Source of the DNA: Stygiolobus caldivivus
GTDB lineage: Archaea; Thermoproteota; Thermoprotei_A; Sulfolobales; Sulfolobaceae
NCBI RefSeq assembly: GCF_019704315.1
Contig: NZ_AP024597.1
Span: forward strand, 434,001 to 498,000
Length of the DNA stretch: 64,000 nucleotides
Direction of reading: 5' to 3'
Below, piece by piece: positions 40,610 through 50,577 of the stretch. The translations under genes were made by a program, and so were the position numbers. How positions within the stretch are numbered: position 1 is the first letter of the stretch; the number at the start of each line of letters is the position of its first letter. The notes under the pieces are model-generated. The model worked only from the letters and a program-made list of their open reading frames with translations. It was not told the origin of the DNA and did no database searches.

Positions 40610-41075
40610 TTACATAACCTCCTATGGCTTTAGATAATTCTGCTACGGTTATATATTTACCTTTCAATCTACTTACGTCAGCATCATCAAATCTGACCAT
40701 TTCTTTCCCTTCATACTCCTTAGGAATACCTATATAAACTATAAGATTCTTATAGTATTGCTTCCCTAGCCTATTTTTAGGTAACATGCCTCTTACTGTC
40801 CTTTTTACAATATTTATTGGGTTTCTGGGCCTCCTAATGCCGTTCTTAGCAGGGTTCTGCATACTTCTAACAGTGAATAAAAGAGTGTAGCCTTGAATAA
40901 CCCTTGCCCTTGGCCCGCTAATTATCGCTTTTTCTGCGTTAACTACCACTACTTTCTTTCCTTCTTTAAGTAACTTTACCAGATGGGTCGACATTCTACC
41001 TAAAATTTGGTTCTCAGCGTTCACAACTACGACTTCAGTAGCCTTAGTCTGTGAACTCTGCCCCTGATTGCTCAT
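40602..41075 (-). CDS. rpl13: 50S ribosomal protein uL13
   Basis: The 157-residue protein contains [20 protein letters not shown] (about 18-37), [11 protein letters not shown] (about 49) and [17 protein letters not shown] (about 92-108), the core uL13 signature. The first 12 residues form a Gln/Ser-rich extension. It overlaps eL18 by 4 nt and uS9 by 8 nt. Confidence 0.96.
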   Translation of the reverse strand: MSNQGQSSQTKATEVVVVNAENQILGRMSTHLVKLLKEGKKVVVVNAEKAIISGPRARVIQGYTLLFTVRSMQNPAKNGIRRPRNPINIVKRTVRGMLPKNRLGKQYYKNLIVYIGIPKEYEGKEMVRFDDADVSRLKGKYITVAELSKAIGGYVNG

Positions 41076-41422
41076 TGCTTCATCAACCTCACAGTCTTTC
41101 CTTTAAAATCTTTTAGCTCTTGGATTGCCTTATATAAACTCATAACCTTACCCCCACTTTTTTCAATTTTTTCTTTAGCAGTCTTAGAAAAGGATAACGC
41201 AACAACTGTAACTGGGTGATCAAGTGACCCTATTCCTAAAACTTTACCCGGTACTATTATAATGTCATTTGGCTTACTATATTTGTTAATCTTGTATAAA
41301 TTAATATAGGGTCTTTTTCTAGAAGACGAACTCAATTCCTCAGCTACAGTCCTCCAAAGACTTTTCTTTTGCTTTTCTAATGTATGTACGAGTTTTCTTA
41401 GCATTATATTTGTGCTTGCCAT
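41072..41422 (-). CDS. rpl18e: 50S ribosomal protein eL18
   Basis: The 116-residue protein matches archaeal L18e: [20 protein letters not shown] at the start, [21 protein letters not shown] (about 54-74, quoted in part) and a basic end RLMKQ. It lies 2 nt after Rpo3 and overlaps uL13 by 4 nt. Confidence 0.94.
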   Translation of the reverse strand: MASTNIMLRKLVHTLEKQKKSLWRTVAEELSSSSRKRPYINLYKINKYSKPNDIIIVPGKVLGIGSLDHPVTVVALSFSKTAKEKIEKSGGKVMSLYKAIQELKDFKGKTVRLMKQ

Positions 41423-41424
41423 AC

Positions 41425-42228
41425 TTATGCGACCCCTAACTTACCCTTTAATTCATTTAATTTGCGTAATATGCTTTTACTCGCCTCTATTAAAATTCTC
41501 TCTGGCTTTAAACTACCAGTAGATTCTATCTCGAGTATATATTTACCTTCCACTTGTGAGATAGATACTTTACCTTTACAATGCCTTAGACACTCCTCAC
41601 ATAACGTACAAGCAATTTCATTAGACACAACTACTTTACCGTCTTTTATTGAAAATACCTTCTCGGGACATACCTCTACGGCTTTTTCGCAGTTATCTAT
41701 AATCTCTACTTTGGGGTAATATCTTAAAACTGCAACAGAAACCGGACTAAATTTCACATGCTCTTTTCCGTACCCTAACCTCAGTTTAGCCTCAAGAGAG
41801 ATCTTTTGCCTTGGACCTAAAAGAACTATTGGTAATGTATCACTTGTTGGTACTATTGCAGGATCTTCTGACTTGAGATCTCTTGAATATACCATTAATG
41901 AGGCTTGGTCTTTAACCTCAACCTGCAGATAAACTCTAGAGTAACACCCTTCACAATTCTCTTTGCAATCAGCACACTCCTCTGGCGATCTATAGTGCTC
42001 TAGTGCCTCATCTGATGTGAATGGGATTAGTGCGAGCCTGTGAGCCAAAATTTCGTCGTAGAGAGGACTATTATTTTCTATAAAATAAACCTCGTCCACT
42101 GCCATAGTAGGCACGAATAGAATCGAAGCCCTTCTAATAGAGTTCAGAAATTCTAGTGGATAATCTGATATTACCATCGATAAAGAAAGATTTCCTTTAC
42201 TTAAAATAGAAATCGTCATGGCAAACAC
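41425..42228 (-). CDS. rpoD: RNA polymerase subunit Rpo3 (RpoD) with Fe-S domain
   Basis: The 267-residue alpha-like subunit has the dimerisation core ([21 protein letters not shown] near 28-48, HRLALIPFT near 67) and an inserted ferredoxin-like domain with CPEKVFS and [13 protein letters not shown] (about 187-220), the ligands of the Fe-S cluster known in Sulfolobus Rpo3. A second cysteine cluster, [11 protein letters not shown] (about 85-95), is also present. It pairs with Rpo11 to start polymerase assembly. Confidence 0.95.
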   Translation of the reverse strand: MFAMTISILSKGNLSLSMVISDYPLEFLNSIRRASILFVPTMAVDEVYFIENNSPLYDEILAHRLALIPFTSDEALEHYRSPEECADCKENCEGCYSRVYLQVEVKDQASLMVYSRDLKSEDPAIVPTSDTLPIVLLGPRQKISLEAKLRLGYGKEHVKFSPVSVAVLRYYPKVEIIDNCEKAVEVCPEKVFSIKDGKVVVSNEIACTLCEECLRHCKGKVSISQVEGKYILEIESTGSLKPERILIEASKSILRKLNELKGKLGVA

Positions 42229-42234
42229 TATAGG

Positions 42235-42633
42235 TTATACTCTTCTTCCTCTTCTTCCGCCTGGTCTCCTAATAGTATCATGAGGTAATGGTGTTACGTC
42301 TTCAATCCTCCCTATTATAAAGCCTGCCCTTGCTAAAGCTCTTATAGCAGGCTGGGCACCTGGACCTGGCGTTTTTGAACCGTAGCCTCCTTGAGCTCTA
42401 ACTTTTATATGAATTGCAGAAATGCCCTTATCAAAGGCGTCACTGGCAGCTTTATTAGCCGCTAACATTGCGGCGTACGGAGACGGCTTCTCTCTATCAG
42501 CTTTAACTACGGTACCGCCAGACGCCTTAGAAATTATTTCCGCACCCGTCAAGTCTGTTATCGTTATTATTGTGTTATTCTGAGATGCATATATCCTAGC
42601 TTGGCCCCATCTAATTTCACGCCTGCTGGACAT
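42235..42633 (-). CDS. rps11: 30S ribosomal protein uS11
   Basis: The 132-residue protein has [19 protein letters not shown] (about 13-31), [19 protein letters not shown] (about 36) and the C-terminal [24 protein letters not shown] pattern of uS11 (only partly quoted here). It belongs to the small-subunit platform. The ATG overlaps the uS4 stop region by 17 nt. Confidence 0.96.
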   Translation of the reverse strand: MSSRREIRWGQARIYASQNNTIITITDLTGAEIISKASGGTVVKADREKPSPYAAMLAANKAASDAFDKGISAIHIKVRAQGGYGSKTPGPGAQPAIRALARAGFIIGRIEDVTPLPHDTIRRPGGRRGRRV

Positions 42634-43156
42634 TCACTTCACCTCCAGAAGCTTGTGTAGGTGGATGCTGTTTAAACGGGGATGTAGGGTAATAATCGAT
42701 CATGTCCTCCTCTCCCCTTTGAACTATGTATCCGGGTGATGTAACTCTCTTACCCCCAAGAGCTATATGACCATGAGTTATTAATTGCCTCGCTTGGTAT
42801 ATCGTTCTTGCTAGTCCTTTTCTGTATACAATAGTCTGTAGCCTTCTTTCTAAATAGTTTTCCTCTGTCAAGCTGAGGACATCGTCTACAGTAGCACTTT
42901 CCTTATCTAGTATACCCATCCTATTAAGCTTAGCAATTAGCTGTTTTTCTCTTACTGCTCTTTCAGCTGGTGGCAAACCTAACAGAGACCTAGCCTGGTG
43001 CCTGAAGTTCCTTATTATTGTTTGTGCTAACCACAATTCTCTTTTATTCCTCAGCCCATACTTCCCTATCAGGACTTGCTCCCTATCTAGATTTACTCTT
43101 ATCCAGGGGTGACCCGGTCCGGACCACTTTCTCCTACTCTTCCTCGGATCTCCCAT
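42617..43156 (-). CDS. rps4: 30S ribosomal protein uS4
   Basis: The 179-residue protein begins [17 protein letters not shown] and includes an S4 RNA-binding domain (about 106-160: [40 protein letters not shown]). It initiates assembly of the small subunit. There are 10 nt between it and uS13 and a 17-nt overlap with uS11. Confidence 0.96.
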   Translation of the reverse strand: MGDPRKSRRKWSGPGHPWIRVNLDREQVLIGKYGLRNKRELWLAQTIIRNFRHQARSLLGLPPAERAVREKQLIAKLNRMGILDKESATVDDVLSLTEENYLERRLQTIVYRKGLARTIYQARQLITHGHIALGGKRVTSPGYIVQRGEEDMIDYYPTSPFKQHPPTQASGGEVNVQQA

Positions 43157-43166
43157 CTACTTCACC

Positions 43167-43697
43167 TCACTTTTTAGCCTGAGAACCACCAGAAGAACCA
43201 CCAGAAGCTTGTGCTTTAGGTTGAGCTTGTGCTTGTGGCTGGGCACCTTTTGCCCTCCTTACACCTATAGTAGTCCCAGTTCTTCCAGTAGTCCTTGTTC
43301 TCTGTCCTCTAACCTTTAACCCTAGTGAATGCCTTACTCCCCTCCAACTCCTAATCTTTTTCTCTCTTTCTATATCATTTCTGACGTAGAAAATTAGATC
43401 TGAAGTAACTAAATGTAAATCTACACCGTTTTCATAATCTTTCCTTCTATTATACAACCATGGAGGAAGGTCAGGGATCTTTTTATTAGCTAAATAATCT
43501 TCAATTTTCTTTATGTCTTCATCTGATAACTCTCCCAGCCTCCTATCTTTATCTAACCCTAACTTAGTTATCACAGCCCTCGCAGTATTATAACCGATAC
43601 CCTTCACCATCGCAAGGGCGTAGGGCACCTTCATAGTACCGTCTACGTCTTGCCCAAAAAGCCTGACTATATATTTAAACTGTTGCTGTTCCGACAT
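43167..43697 (-). CDS. rps13: 30S ribosomal protein uS13
   Basis: A 176-residue uS13. I choose the ATG at 43697 ([20 protein letters not shown]) over one two codons upstream because it begins the usual family N-terminus. [19 protein letters not shown] (about 31), [20 protein letters not shown] (about 118) and the TGRTG-containing part are typical. The tail after about 150 is an Ala/Gln/Pro/Gly/Ser-rich low-complexity extension of about 25 residues. First gene of the long operon; a TATA-like CTTTAAAAGT lies at about 43733-43742. Confidence 0.95.
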   Translation of the reverse strand: MSEQQQFKYIVRLFGQDVDGTMKVPYALAMVKGIGYNTARAVITKLGLDKDRRLGELSDEDIKKIEDYLANKKIPDLPPWLYNRRKDYENGVDLHLVTSDLIFYVRNDIEREKKIRSWRGVRHSLGLKVRGQRTRTTGRTGTTIGVRRAKGAQPQAQAQPKAQASGGSSGGSQAKK

Positions 43698-43722
43698 TAG
43701 CATCAGCTTATACTCCTAATAA

Positions 43723-45006
43723 CTAACTTACTTTTAAAGTTTTCAATACGTTTTCCTTTTTCTCCTTAACGAACTTAAGGGCCTCATTCAACCTTTCCCT
43801 GATGAGCTCTTCGCTATAGCTAGTCCTATTACCTATGACTTTCTTTACTGGTGTATAAGGGGATTCCCTAAACTTCATCTCTAGGACTTTCCCCGTTTCA
43901 TCCACTAGCTTATGGCTACGTGACTTAACTACTCTACCTACTATTTCTGCCCTAATACCGCGTTCTTTCAGTCTTGAAATGACATAGTCCGGCTCCTTTG
44001 TGAATATAGCTATAGAGTCTATTGACAGACCAAGTGGGTCTATATTTAAGGCTAATAGCATCTCATACACTTTTTTATTTATTAAAGATAAGTAGACTTC
44101 CGCGTTAAGTTGTATGCCTAATCCTTCTGGGAGCTCATAAGCGGTAGCCCTAATACCGCCGTTCGTCACATCTGTAGCACTATGAATCCTTTTTACTATG
44201 TCATCTTCTCTAATTATTTTACATGTACCTAGATCGGATAACGATAAAGTTTCAGTTATAACGTCATAAAACCCATTGTATATCGCAGTAGTAGCTATTG
44301 TCCCGCCCCCATTTCCCTCAGTCATGACAATAAAGTCATTTTCTTCTACATTTTCCTTTGATAAGTAAGAGCTTTTTTCATCTATTAATCCTACAGCACC
44401 TATCCCTCCACTAATCCTTTCCCCGATTACGAGGTCTCCCCCTATCCTTAATGTGCTGCCGGCAAGTATCGGAATTCCTAAATAATCGGTGACTGTAAGG
44501 ACTCCTCCCTCGAAATCGAGTAACATCCCTAGATCACTGTCGTCTGAAAGATGAATGTCTACGATAACACCTAAAGGGTTTGCACCTTTCACCATAATAT
44601 CTCTTATAGCCGCCCTAGTAGCGTGAAAACCGGCTAAATAAGGGAAGTAAGCTAGCCTGGAGTGGATCCCATCTACAGACACGACTACATTCTTTGCAAT
44701 TCTAGCGTCCTCGAAGTAATTTAAATTGCTCAGTTCTAATATTTTCTCATGGATAATGTGATCTCCCTTCCCTCTAGACCCAAGACCCGCTTCTCCTGCT
44801 TTAAGTCCGGTGACTGGAAAGGAAAGAAGATGACGGTTATATTCGGAAGACTTAATTGACTTATTGACTTCTTCTATTATAGCATCTGCTATTTCCTCCT
44901 TTAACTCAAAGTCTTTACCTTTGTAAAATTCTAACTCTTCTATTATTTTTTTCTTAGCTACATCTATATTTGGATAAAGCTTTCTAGCTATTCCTTCTAA
45001 GTCCAT
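43723..45006 (-). CDS. AIR synthase-related (PurM/HypE/ThiL-like) protein
   Basis: The 427-residue protein has the PurM superfamily pattern: SVDGIHSRLAYFPYLAGFHA (about 109-128), AAIRDIMVKGANPLGVIVDI (about 131), TEGNGGGTIATTAIY (about 228) and SATDVTNGGIRATAYELP (about 272-289), plus a C-terminal coiled basic tail. The superfamily uses ATP to activate formamide, selenide, thiamine phosphate or other groups; this archaeal branch has no established function to my knowledge. It is upstream of the ribosomal operon and divergent from the YjbQ gene. Confidence 0.8.
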   Translation of the reverse strand: MDLEGIARKLYPNIDVAKKKIIEELEFYKGKDFELKEEIADAIIEEVNKSIKSSEYNRHLLSFPVTGLKAGEAGLGSRGKGDHIIHEKILELSNLNYFEDARIAKNVVVSVDGIHSRLAYFPYLAGFHATRAAIRDIMVKGANPLGVIVDIHLSDDSDLGMLLDFEGGVLTVTDYLGIPILAGSTLRIGGDLVIGERISGGIGAVGLIDEKSSYLSKENVEENDFIVMTEGNGGGTIATTAIYNGFYDVITETLSLSDLGTCKIIREDDIVKRIHSATDVTNGGIRATAYELPEGLGIQLNAEVYLSLINKKVYEMLLALNIDPLGLSIDSIAIFTKEPDYVISRLKERGIRAEIVGRVVKSRSHKLVDETGKVLEMKFRESPYTPVKKVIGNRTSYSEELIRERLNEALKFVKEKKENVLKTLKVS

Positions 45007-45042
45007 ATTAAAATAAATAACGTACTTTCAATAATTAAGCAT

Positions 45043-45447
45043 ATGAAGGTATTTTCAAGGGAATTCCAAGTAAAAACTAAAACTAGATTTGAAAGTATAG
45101 ACATTACAGATTTAGTCCAAGAAAATATAAATGGCGTTAATGAAGGGGTAGCCTATGTTATAGTAAAACACACTACTTGTGCAGTAACTATAAATGAAGC
45201 GGAAAAAGGGTTAATGAAGGACTATGTGGAATGGGCTAAAAAGCTTGTCCCACCCGATGGAGAGTTCAACCACAACATGATTGATAATAACGGACATGCA
45301 CACGTGATCTCGTCTATTATAGGGAATTCCAGAGTAATACCAATTACTAATGGGAGACTAGACCTAGGTACATGGCAAAGGGTAATTTTATTAGAGTTCG
45401 ATGGACCAAGGACTCGTACTATACTCGTTAAAAGTATGGGAGAATAA
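45043..45447 (+). CDS. YjbQ/UPF0047 family protein
   Basis: The 134-residue protein has VIVKHTTCAVTINEAE (about 42-57), NHMNIDNNGHAH-like residues with conserved His (FNHNMIDNNGHAHVISSIIG near 78-97) and LGTWQRVILLEFDGPRTRTI (about 109), the UPF0047 signature. Some members show secondary thiamine-phosphate synthase activity; the biological role is unsettled. The ATG lies 36 nt from the divergent AIR synthase-related gene. Confidence 0.9.
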   Translation: MKVFSREFQVKTKTRFESIDITDLVQENINGVNEGVAYVIVKHTTCAVTINEAEKGLMKDYVEWAKKLVPPDGEFNHNMIDNNGHAHVISSIIGNSRVIPITNGRLDLGTWQRVILLEFDGPRTRTILVKSMGE

Positions 45448-45491
45448 TAGCTTTTTTAGTTGATTTTTACAATATTATTCGGGCTCTGATT

Positions 45492-45821
45492 ATGCCACCA
45501 TCGCACCTAACAATAATTGATAAAGTAGAATTGTGTACTACTTCTTCATGTATAGAAAAAGTAGTTGATGAGTACCTTACCCTGTTAATCAGAAAAATAA
45601 AGGAAAGTGAGAAAACAAGCGATAACTTCAAGCTTTTTGACGGAGAAGAGGACTCTTTAAATGAGAGAGAATTTTTCAATTATTATAAATTTACTGAGAC
45701 CCTTATTGAAAAAGTGATCGAGAACGATATCGACCTTGAGTTTATAATAAACGACCTTGTAGAAAGGTTAGGTAAAACTCATCCCGTAGTTTTATTCCTC
45801 AAACAACTAGCTGAAGAATAG
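45492..45821 (+). CDS. Hypothetical 109-residue protein
   Basis: No family recognised. The protein is acidic and mostly helical (KVVDEYLTLLIRKIKESEK, TETLIEKVIENDIDLEFII), with two cysteines near the N-terminus (C16, C20). It lies between yjbQ and the tyrosyl-tRNA synthetase on the same strand, 44 nt and about 36 nt away, with a coding-like codon pattern. Possibly a small adaptor; no motif indicates function. Confidence 0.6.
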   Translation: MPPSHLTIIDKVELCTTSSCIEKVVDEYLTLLIRKIKESEKTSDNFKLFDGEEDSLNEREFFNYYKFTETLIEKVIENDIDLEFIINDLVERLGKTHPVVLFLKQLAEE

Positions 45822-45857
45822 GATTTTTTATTTTATTTTAGCCTCTTTATTTTGGGG

Positions 45858-46949
45858 ATGCTTACTTTGAGCGTCGAGGAAAAGATAAACCTCATAAAGC
45901 GAAACACTGAAGAGATAGTAACCTTAGAAGAACTTAAGAAAAAACTAGAAGAAGGAACGAAACTTAAGGGATATATTGGATTTGAGCCAAGTGGACTGTT
46001 TCACATAGGTTGGCTTATTTGGGGGCAAAAAGTCAAGGATTTAGTTGAAGCCGGTGTAGAGATGTCGCTATTAGTAGCAACATGGCATGCATGGATCAAT
46101 GATAAGTTAGGTGGTGATCTAGAAAGGATACACCTTGCTGGCGAATATGCCGTAGATGTATTAAACTCGTACGGGGTTGATATGAGTAAAGTTAGAGTTG
46201 TCTATGCTGAAGATTTTGTGAAAGACCCTAATTATTGGGCCCTTGTAATAAGGGTAGCTAAGAATACTAGCCTAGCGAGGATGAAACGAGCACTTACAAT
46301 TATGGGCAGAAAAGCTGAAGAAGCCGAACTCGACACGTCTAAACTGATCTATCCTGCGATGCAGGTATCGGATATTTTCTACCAAGACCTGGACATTGCC
46401 TTAGGGGGGACAGACCAAAGGAAAGCACATATGTTAGCTAGAGATGTAGCGGATAAAGTAGGTAAGAAAAAAGTAATTGCTGTCCATACGCCACTGCTCG
46501 TTAGCCTTCAAGGAGGACAAAGGATGAACGCACAAGGAATGGATGAGGATGACTACCTAGCGTCAATAAAGATGAGCAAATCGAAACCTGAAACAGCTAT
46601 CTTTGTGCACGACCCACCGGAGTTAGTAGAGGCAAAGCTGAGAAGTGCTTATTGCCCGAAAGGTGTAATTGAAGATAACCCCGTATTACAAATTAACAAG
46701 TATATCATATTCGCAAATAAGGGCACACTAAAGGTGGAGAGAGACGCGAAATACGGTGGAGACATAGAATTTAAGACATATGAAGAACTGGAGAGGACTT
46801 TTGCAGAAGGAAAATTGCATCCATTAGACTTAAAGCTTGCGACAGCAAGAAAACTTAATGAGATCTTAGAACCGATAAGAAAAAGTCTGTACTCTAAGTC
46901 TAAGTTTGAAACTCTGATCTCTGATATAGAAAAAAGTGTGACTAGATAA
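45858..46949 (+). CDS. tyrS: Tyrosyl-tRNA synthetase
   Basis: A 363-residue archaeal/eukaryotic-type class I synthetase. The ATP-binding HIGH-like motif is GLFHIGWLIWGQ (about 43-54) and the KMSKS loop is IKMSKSKPETAI (about 233). MQVSDIFYQDLDIALGGTDQRK (about 171) binds tyrosine. I take the ATG at 45858; a TTG two codons upstream (45852) is an alternative. It charges tRNA-Tyr. Confidence 0.94.
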   Translation: MLTLSVEEKINLIKRNTEEIVTLEELKKKLEEGTKLKGYIGFEPSGLFHIGWLIWGQKVKDLVEAGVEMSLLVATWHAWINDKLGGDLERIHLAGEYAVDVLNSYGVDMSKVRVVYAEDFVKDPNYWALVIRVAKNTSLARMKRALTIMGRKAEEAELDTSKLIYPAMQVSDIFYQDLDIALGGTDQRKAHMLARDVADKVGKKKVIAVHTPLLVSLQGGQRMNAQGMDEDDYLASIKMSKSKPETAIFVHDPPELVEAKLRSAYCPKGVIEDNPVLQINKYIIFANKGTLKVERDAKYGGDIEFKTYEELERTFAEGKLHPLDLKLATARKLNEILEPIRKSLYSKSKFETLISDIEKSVTR

Positions 46950-46966
46950 ATAAAAGGTGTTTAGAA

Positions 46967-48202
46967 ATGAAATATAATGTAGTACTAAAATTTGAAGTGG
47001 AGGGTATAGTAGATAAACCTGATGTTATAGGAGCGGTTTTCGGCCAGACAGAAAATCTATTTGGAGAAGATTTTGACCTTAGAGAACTCCAAGATAAGGG
47101 AAGGTTAGGAAGGATATCTGTAGAGATAATTACAAACAAAGGGAGAAGCGAAGGAACAATAATAATACCATCAAACCTCGACCGAATTGAAACAGCTCTG
47201 ATTGCAGCAATGGTTGAAAATGTAGACAAAGTAGGCCCTTATAATGCTAAGTTCCAACTTGTCGAAATACAGGATATCAGAGAAGAGAAGATAAAGAGAA
47301 TAATAGATAGGGCAAAGGAAATACTTACTAATTGGTCTAAAGTAAAGACGTTGGACATTAGAGAGGTAATATACGAGATCTCATCAGCTGTAAAAACTGG
47401 CGAAATCATCGAATATGGACCAGAAAAGTTACCTGCTGGACCAGACGTAGAAAAAGATCCAGAACTTATAATAGTAGAAGGAAGAGCAGATGTAATAAAC
47501 CTCCTCAGATACGGTTATAGAAACACAATAGCTATTGAAGGAGCTACTGGGAAAATTCCACAAAGTGTTATAGACTTAGCTAAGCAGAAGAAAACAGTCA
47601 TTGCGTTCCTAGACGGTGATCATGGCGGAGACCTAATACTTAAGCAACTAATGCTAAGTAATATAAAATTAGACTACGTAGCAAGGGCACCTGCAGGAAA
47701 AGAAGTAGAGGAACTAACGGGTAAGGAAATAGCGAAAGCACTTTCTAATATGATGACGGTAACACAATATTTGAAGAAACAGCAAGAAGCCCAGCAAGCT
47801 ATAAGAGACGCAATAGCACCTGAAACCAAACCTATTTCAGTCACTAACGTAACTCTTCAAGAAGAGCAAGTCCAAAAGCCTGTCCAACAACAAATCACTC
47901 TAAATATACCTCCTAATGTAGTTGAAGATATTAAGAAACTCCCAGGCACACTGGAAGGAATTTTATATGATGAAAACTGGAATGTTATAGAAAGAATTCA
48001 AGTAAGAGATATAGTACAAAAACTAGAAAGTACAAACGATGATAAAATAAGATATATAGTATTTGATGGTGTAATAACGCAGAGGTTAGTTGACTTAGCA
48101 TCTTCTAAAAATATTAAGATGTTAGTAGGAGCAAGAATAGGGGGAATTTCAAAAAGGCCAAAAAACCTGGAACTTTTAAGTATTTCAGATATCATTTCTT
48201 AA
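46967..48202 (+). CDS. dnaG: DnaG-like primase (Toprim)
   Basis: The 411-residue archaeal DnaG has an N-terminal domain, a central Toprim domain with the catalytic Glu in ELIIVEGRADVINLLRYG (about 163-180) and the D-x-D of FLDGDHGGD (about 212-220), and a Gln-rich linker (about 268-315). In Sulfolobus the protein has primase activity and also binds the exosome. It precedes the convergent PolB3 gene, overlapping it by 11 nt, so two replication-related genes meet tail to tail. Confidence 0.93.
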   Translation: MKYNVVLKFEVEGIVDKPDVIGAVFGQTENLFGEDFDLRELQDKGRLGRISVEIITNKGRSEGTIIIPSNLDRIETALIAAMVENVDKVGPYNAKFQLVEIQDIREEKIKRIIDRAKEILTNWSKVKTLDIREVIYEISSAVKTGEIIEYGPEKLPAGPDVEKDPELIIVEGRADVINLLRYGYRNTIAIEGATGKIPQSVIDLAKQKKTVIAFLDGDHGGDLILKQLMLSNIKLDYVARAPAGKEVEELTGKEIAKALSNMMTVTQYLKKQQEAQQAIRDAIAPETKPISVTNVTLQEEQVQKPVQQQITLNIPPNVVEDIKKLPGTLEGILYDENWNVIERIQVRDIVQKLESTNDDKIRYIVFDGVITQRLVDLASSKNIKMLVGARIGGISKRPKNLELLSISDIIS

Positions 48203-50537
48203 AGAAACTTAAAATGTCTGTCCCACCACTTCTAAGGGAATCTTCTTTTACCCCAAACACTTTCAATACATGCATAGCAGAAGGAATAATCTGATTCTCA
48301 ACATAATATGATATATCAATCCTTGAGTTGTCTCTTACTAGAAAGTATGGTTCAGCCCTTTCTGAAAGTTTATTGCTACCTTTTACAATCACATATCCGA
48401 TCTTACTCCCTCTGGTTACTAAGTATCCCGCCTTTAATGCTTTTTTTGCAGCGATAACATGAGGAGCAGTAATAGTATACTCGTTTACATCCTTATCTAG
48501 TCCTTTCCATATTATCAAGTCTTCAACTTTAAATTCCCCTCTTCTTAAAGATAAGACGACCTTCCTTACATATCTTACAGCTTCATCGACTTTACCGGTT
48601 CTAAGAATTATCTCGATAACATTCTTCTGTACTTCCCTTGCTAATTCACACCAATCGCCCCTAATGGCCTCAAACCCGACTATGTCTATTTTACCATCTT
48701 CCGTGATCCCAGCATACCTTTTTTTACTCTCTGTAAAGAATATACGGCGGTAGACCTTATCTATCTTAATCTCTATACCAAATTTCTGGGAAATTATATC
48801 TTGAAGTTTATTTAGATCACCATTACCCTTAATAAAGATTGAATCAGTGTCACCGTATACTACCTTAAACCCATTCTCTATAGCAATTTTAGAAGCCTCG
48901 GTTATGATATTCCTTCCCCAAGACGTTACTGCTTCAGCGCCTTCTCTACTATACCACCTAGCATTTGCCCAACCCATATACCCATAAAAAGCGTTAGCCA
49001 TAACTTTTAGTGCTTTTTGCCTTTCATTCAACAGACGTATCTCATATTCATCTTTTATTTCTTGAATTCTAGATTTTATTTCTTTTCTCTCTTTGACTAA
49101 GTTTTCCAGGACGAATTTATAAAGACCAGGTGGCTCCTTCCTAAACCTATGCCCTATGGGAGAAACCCAACAATTATCGCATTCACCCTTAACTAAGGTA
49201 TCAGGTCCTACGTTATATTTTATCATGATTGACGGGTACATCGAGGAAAAATCCAAGACTATTACGTTCTCATGAAGCCCCTGAACCGGAGGAATCACCA
49301 ACCCACCTTCATAACTTTCTACGGTCCTTTCTTCCTTGTTTGGTATCAACTCATTGTACCTATTCGATTCCCTCATTAATAGCCACTCAACTCTATATCC
49401 AACGCTTGCCATAGAGAGCTGATCAAGAGGTAAACCAGTTATCTTTGTCAACTCTATGGTGAAAGGTAAAAATGACTCCCCAAGGAGATACACAGACTTA
49501 GCGTTGTCTTCTACATACCGTATTACTAAGTCCTTCTTACTTTTGTCCTCCCAAAATTTTGGTATATCATACCAGTCCAAGTTAACTCTATCTTCTTTCC
49601 TTACGATCCCTAAATAATCGCATACATTTACAAGCGTTTTTAATTTTACCTCTGAAATAGTGTTAACAAACCCGGCTAAGTCTACGTTAAGTCTACCGGT
49701 TACAGAAAAATGGCCGTAGACCCCTTGTGAAGGCTCACCATTAATCCTTCGTCCTATATCCAGTTTAATTCCTTTAGAATGCGACCTCTCTAGTAGATAC
49801 TGCCAATCAAAGCTATTACTATTAAACCCGTAAATTATGTCAGGATCATAATCTTGAATAAACGACACAAAATCTTTTATAATTTGTTTGTCGTCTAAAT
49901 CCGTCGATACGAACGTCTTAGTAGTATTATCTGTTCTTACACTAATTACTATCACAGGGTCTTTTCTTGGATTAGGGGAACCGTGCTTAGAATAGACCTC
50001 GATACTAAACGATAATTTCCTTAATCTAGGTATTGGTCCGTTATACTTTTCTTTTATCTCTTTGATCTCGTATACCTTGTTAGCTCTAAAATTTCCATTT
50101 TGTGTTTCTTGTACATCTGCACTTATCCAGTAAAATGGTCTGATATCAAGGTCTATGGAATATCTCATATAGAACCTTATGTCTGCCTCTAGTACTTGTC
50201 TGACTCCTTTTACTTTAGCTACGTCATCTCTATAAATACGGACATATGCAGGGATAACGGTTTCTAATTTCAAAACCGATATAGGTTGACCAAACAGCTT
50301 CTTCCCGTTAACTAACCTTATATCAGTAATTGGAGAGTTTGTTTTACTTATCTTCTTTATTTCTTCTATTACTTGATTTATTTTATCTTCTTCGACTACT
50401 GCATAGAAGTATGGTCTAAAATTCTTTTCTAAAAGGACTACTCTGTTACCCTCAGAATCAATAGCCCAAATGAAGATAACTGGAATATTGTCAATAACGT
50501 CATATGAAAAATCAAGTATGAAAAAGTCTTTAATCAT
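48192..50537 (-). CDS. DNA polymerase B3 (family B)
   Basis: The 781-residue B-family polymerase has intact polymerase motifs: A, DFSSMYPSIM with D429; B, KVMANAFYGYMG (about 511-522); and C, YGDTDSIF with D563 and D565. The exonuclease site is altered: Exo I reads LSFSIEV (S178 in place of the usual Asp, E180 kept), Exo II keeps D244 (NSNSFDW), and Exo III reads YVEDNAKSVY, with N345 aligned to the usual Asp. The C-terminus GTDILSFFKK looks like a PCNA-binding PIP box. The overall type is that of Sulfolobales Dpo3; weak proofreading is predicted. Confidence 0.9.
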   Translation of the reverse strand: MIKDFFILDFSYDVIDNIPVIFIWAIDSEGNRVVLLEKNFRPYFYAVVEEDKINQVIEEIKKISKTNSPITDIRLVNGKKLFGQPISVLKLETVIPAYVRIYRDDVAKVKGVRQVLEADIRFYMRYSIDLDIRPFYWISADVQETQNGNFRANKVYEIKEIKEKYNGPIPRLRKLSFSIEVYSKHGSPNPRKDPVIVISVRTDNTTKTFVSTDLDDKQIIKDFVSFIQDYDPDIIYGFNSNSFDWQYLLERSHSKGIKLDIGRRINGEPSQGVYGHFSVTGRLNVDLAGFVNTISEVKLKTLVNVCDYLGIVRKEDRVNLDWYDIPKFWEDKSKKDLVIRYVEDNAKSVYLLGESFLPFTIELTKITGLPLDQLSMASVGYRVEWLLMRESNRYNELIPNKEERTVESYEGGLVIPPVQGLHENVIVLDFSSMYPSIMIKYNVGPDTLVKGECDNCWVSPIGHRFRKEPPGLYKFVLENLVKERKEIKSRIQEIKDEYEIRLLNERQKALKVMANAFYGYMGWANARWYSREGAEAVTSWGRNIITEASKIAIENGFKVVYGDTDSIFIKGNGDLNKLQDIISQKFGIEIKIDKVYRRIFFTESKKRYAGITEDGKIDIVGFEAIRGDWCELAREVQKNVIEIILRTGKVDEAVRYVRKVVLSLRRGEFKVEDLIIWKGLDKDVNEYTITAPHVIAAKKALKAGYLVTRGSKIGYVIVKGSNKLSERAEPYFLVRDNSRIDISYYVENQIIPSAMHVLKVFGVKEDSLRSGGTDILSFFKK

Positions 50538-50577
50538 AAACTATATAACGTTCTTCATGTATTATAAAGGCAATCAG

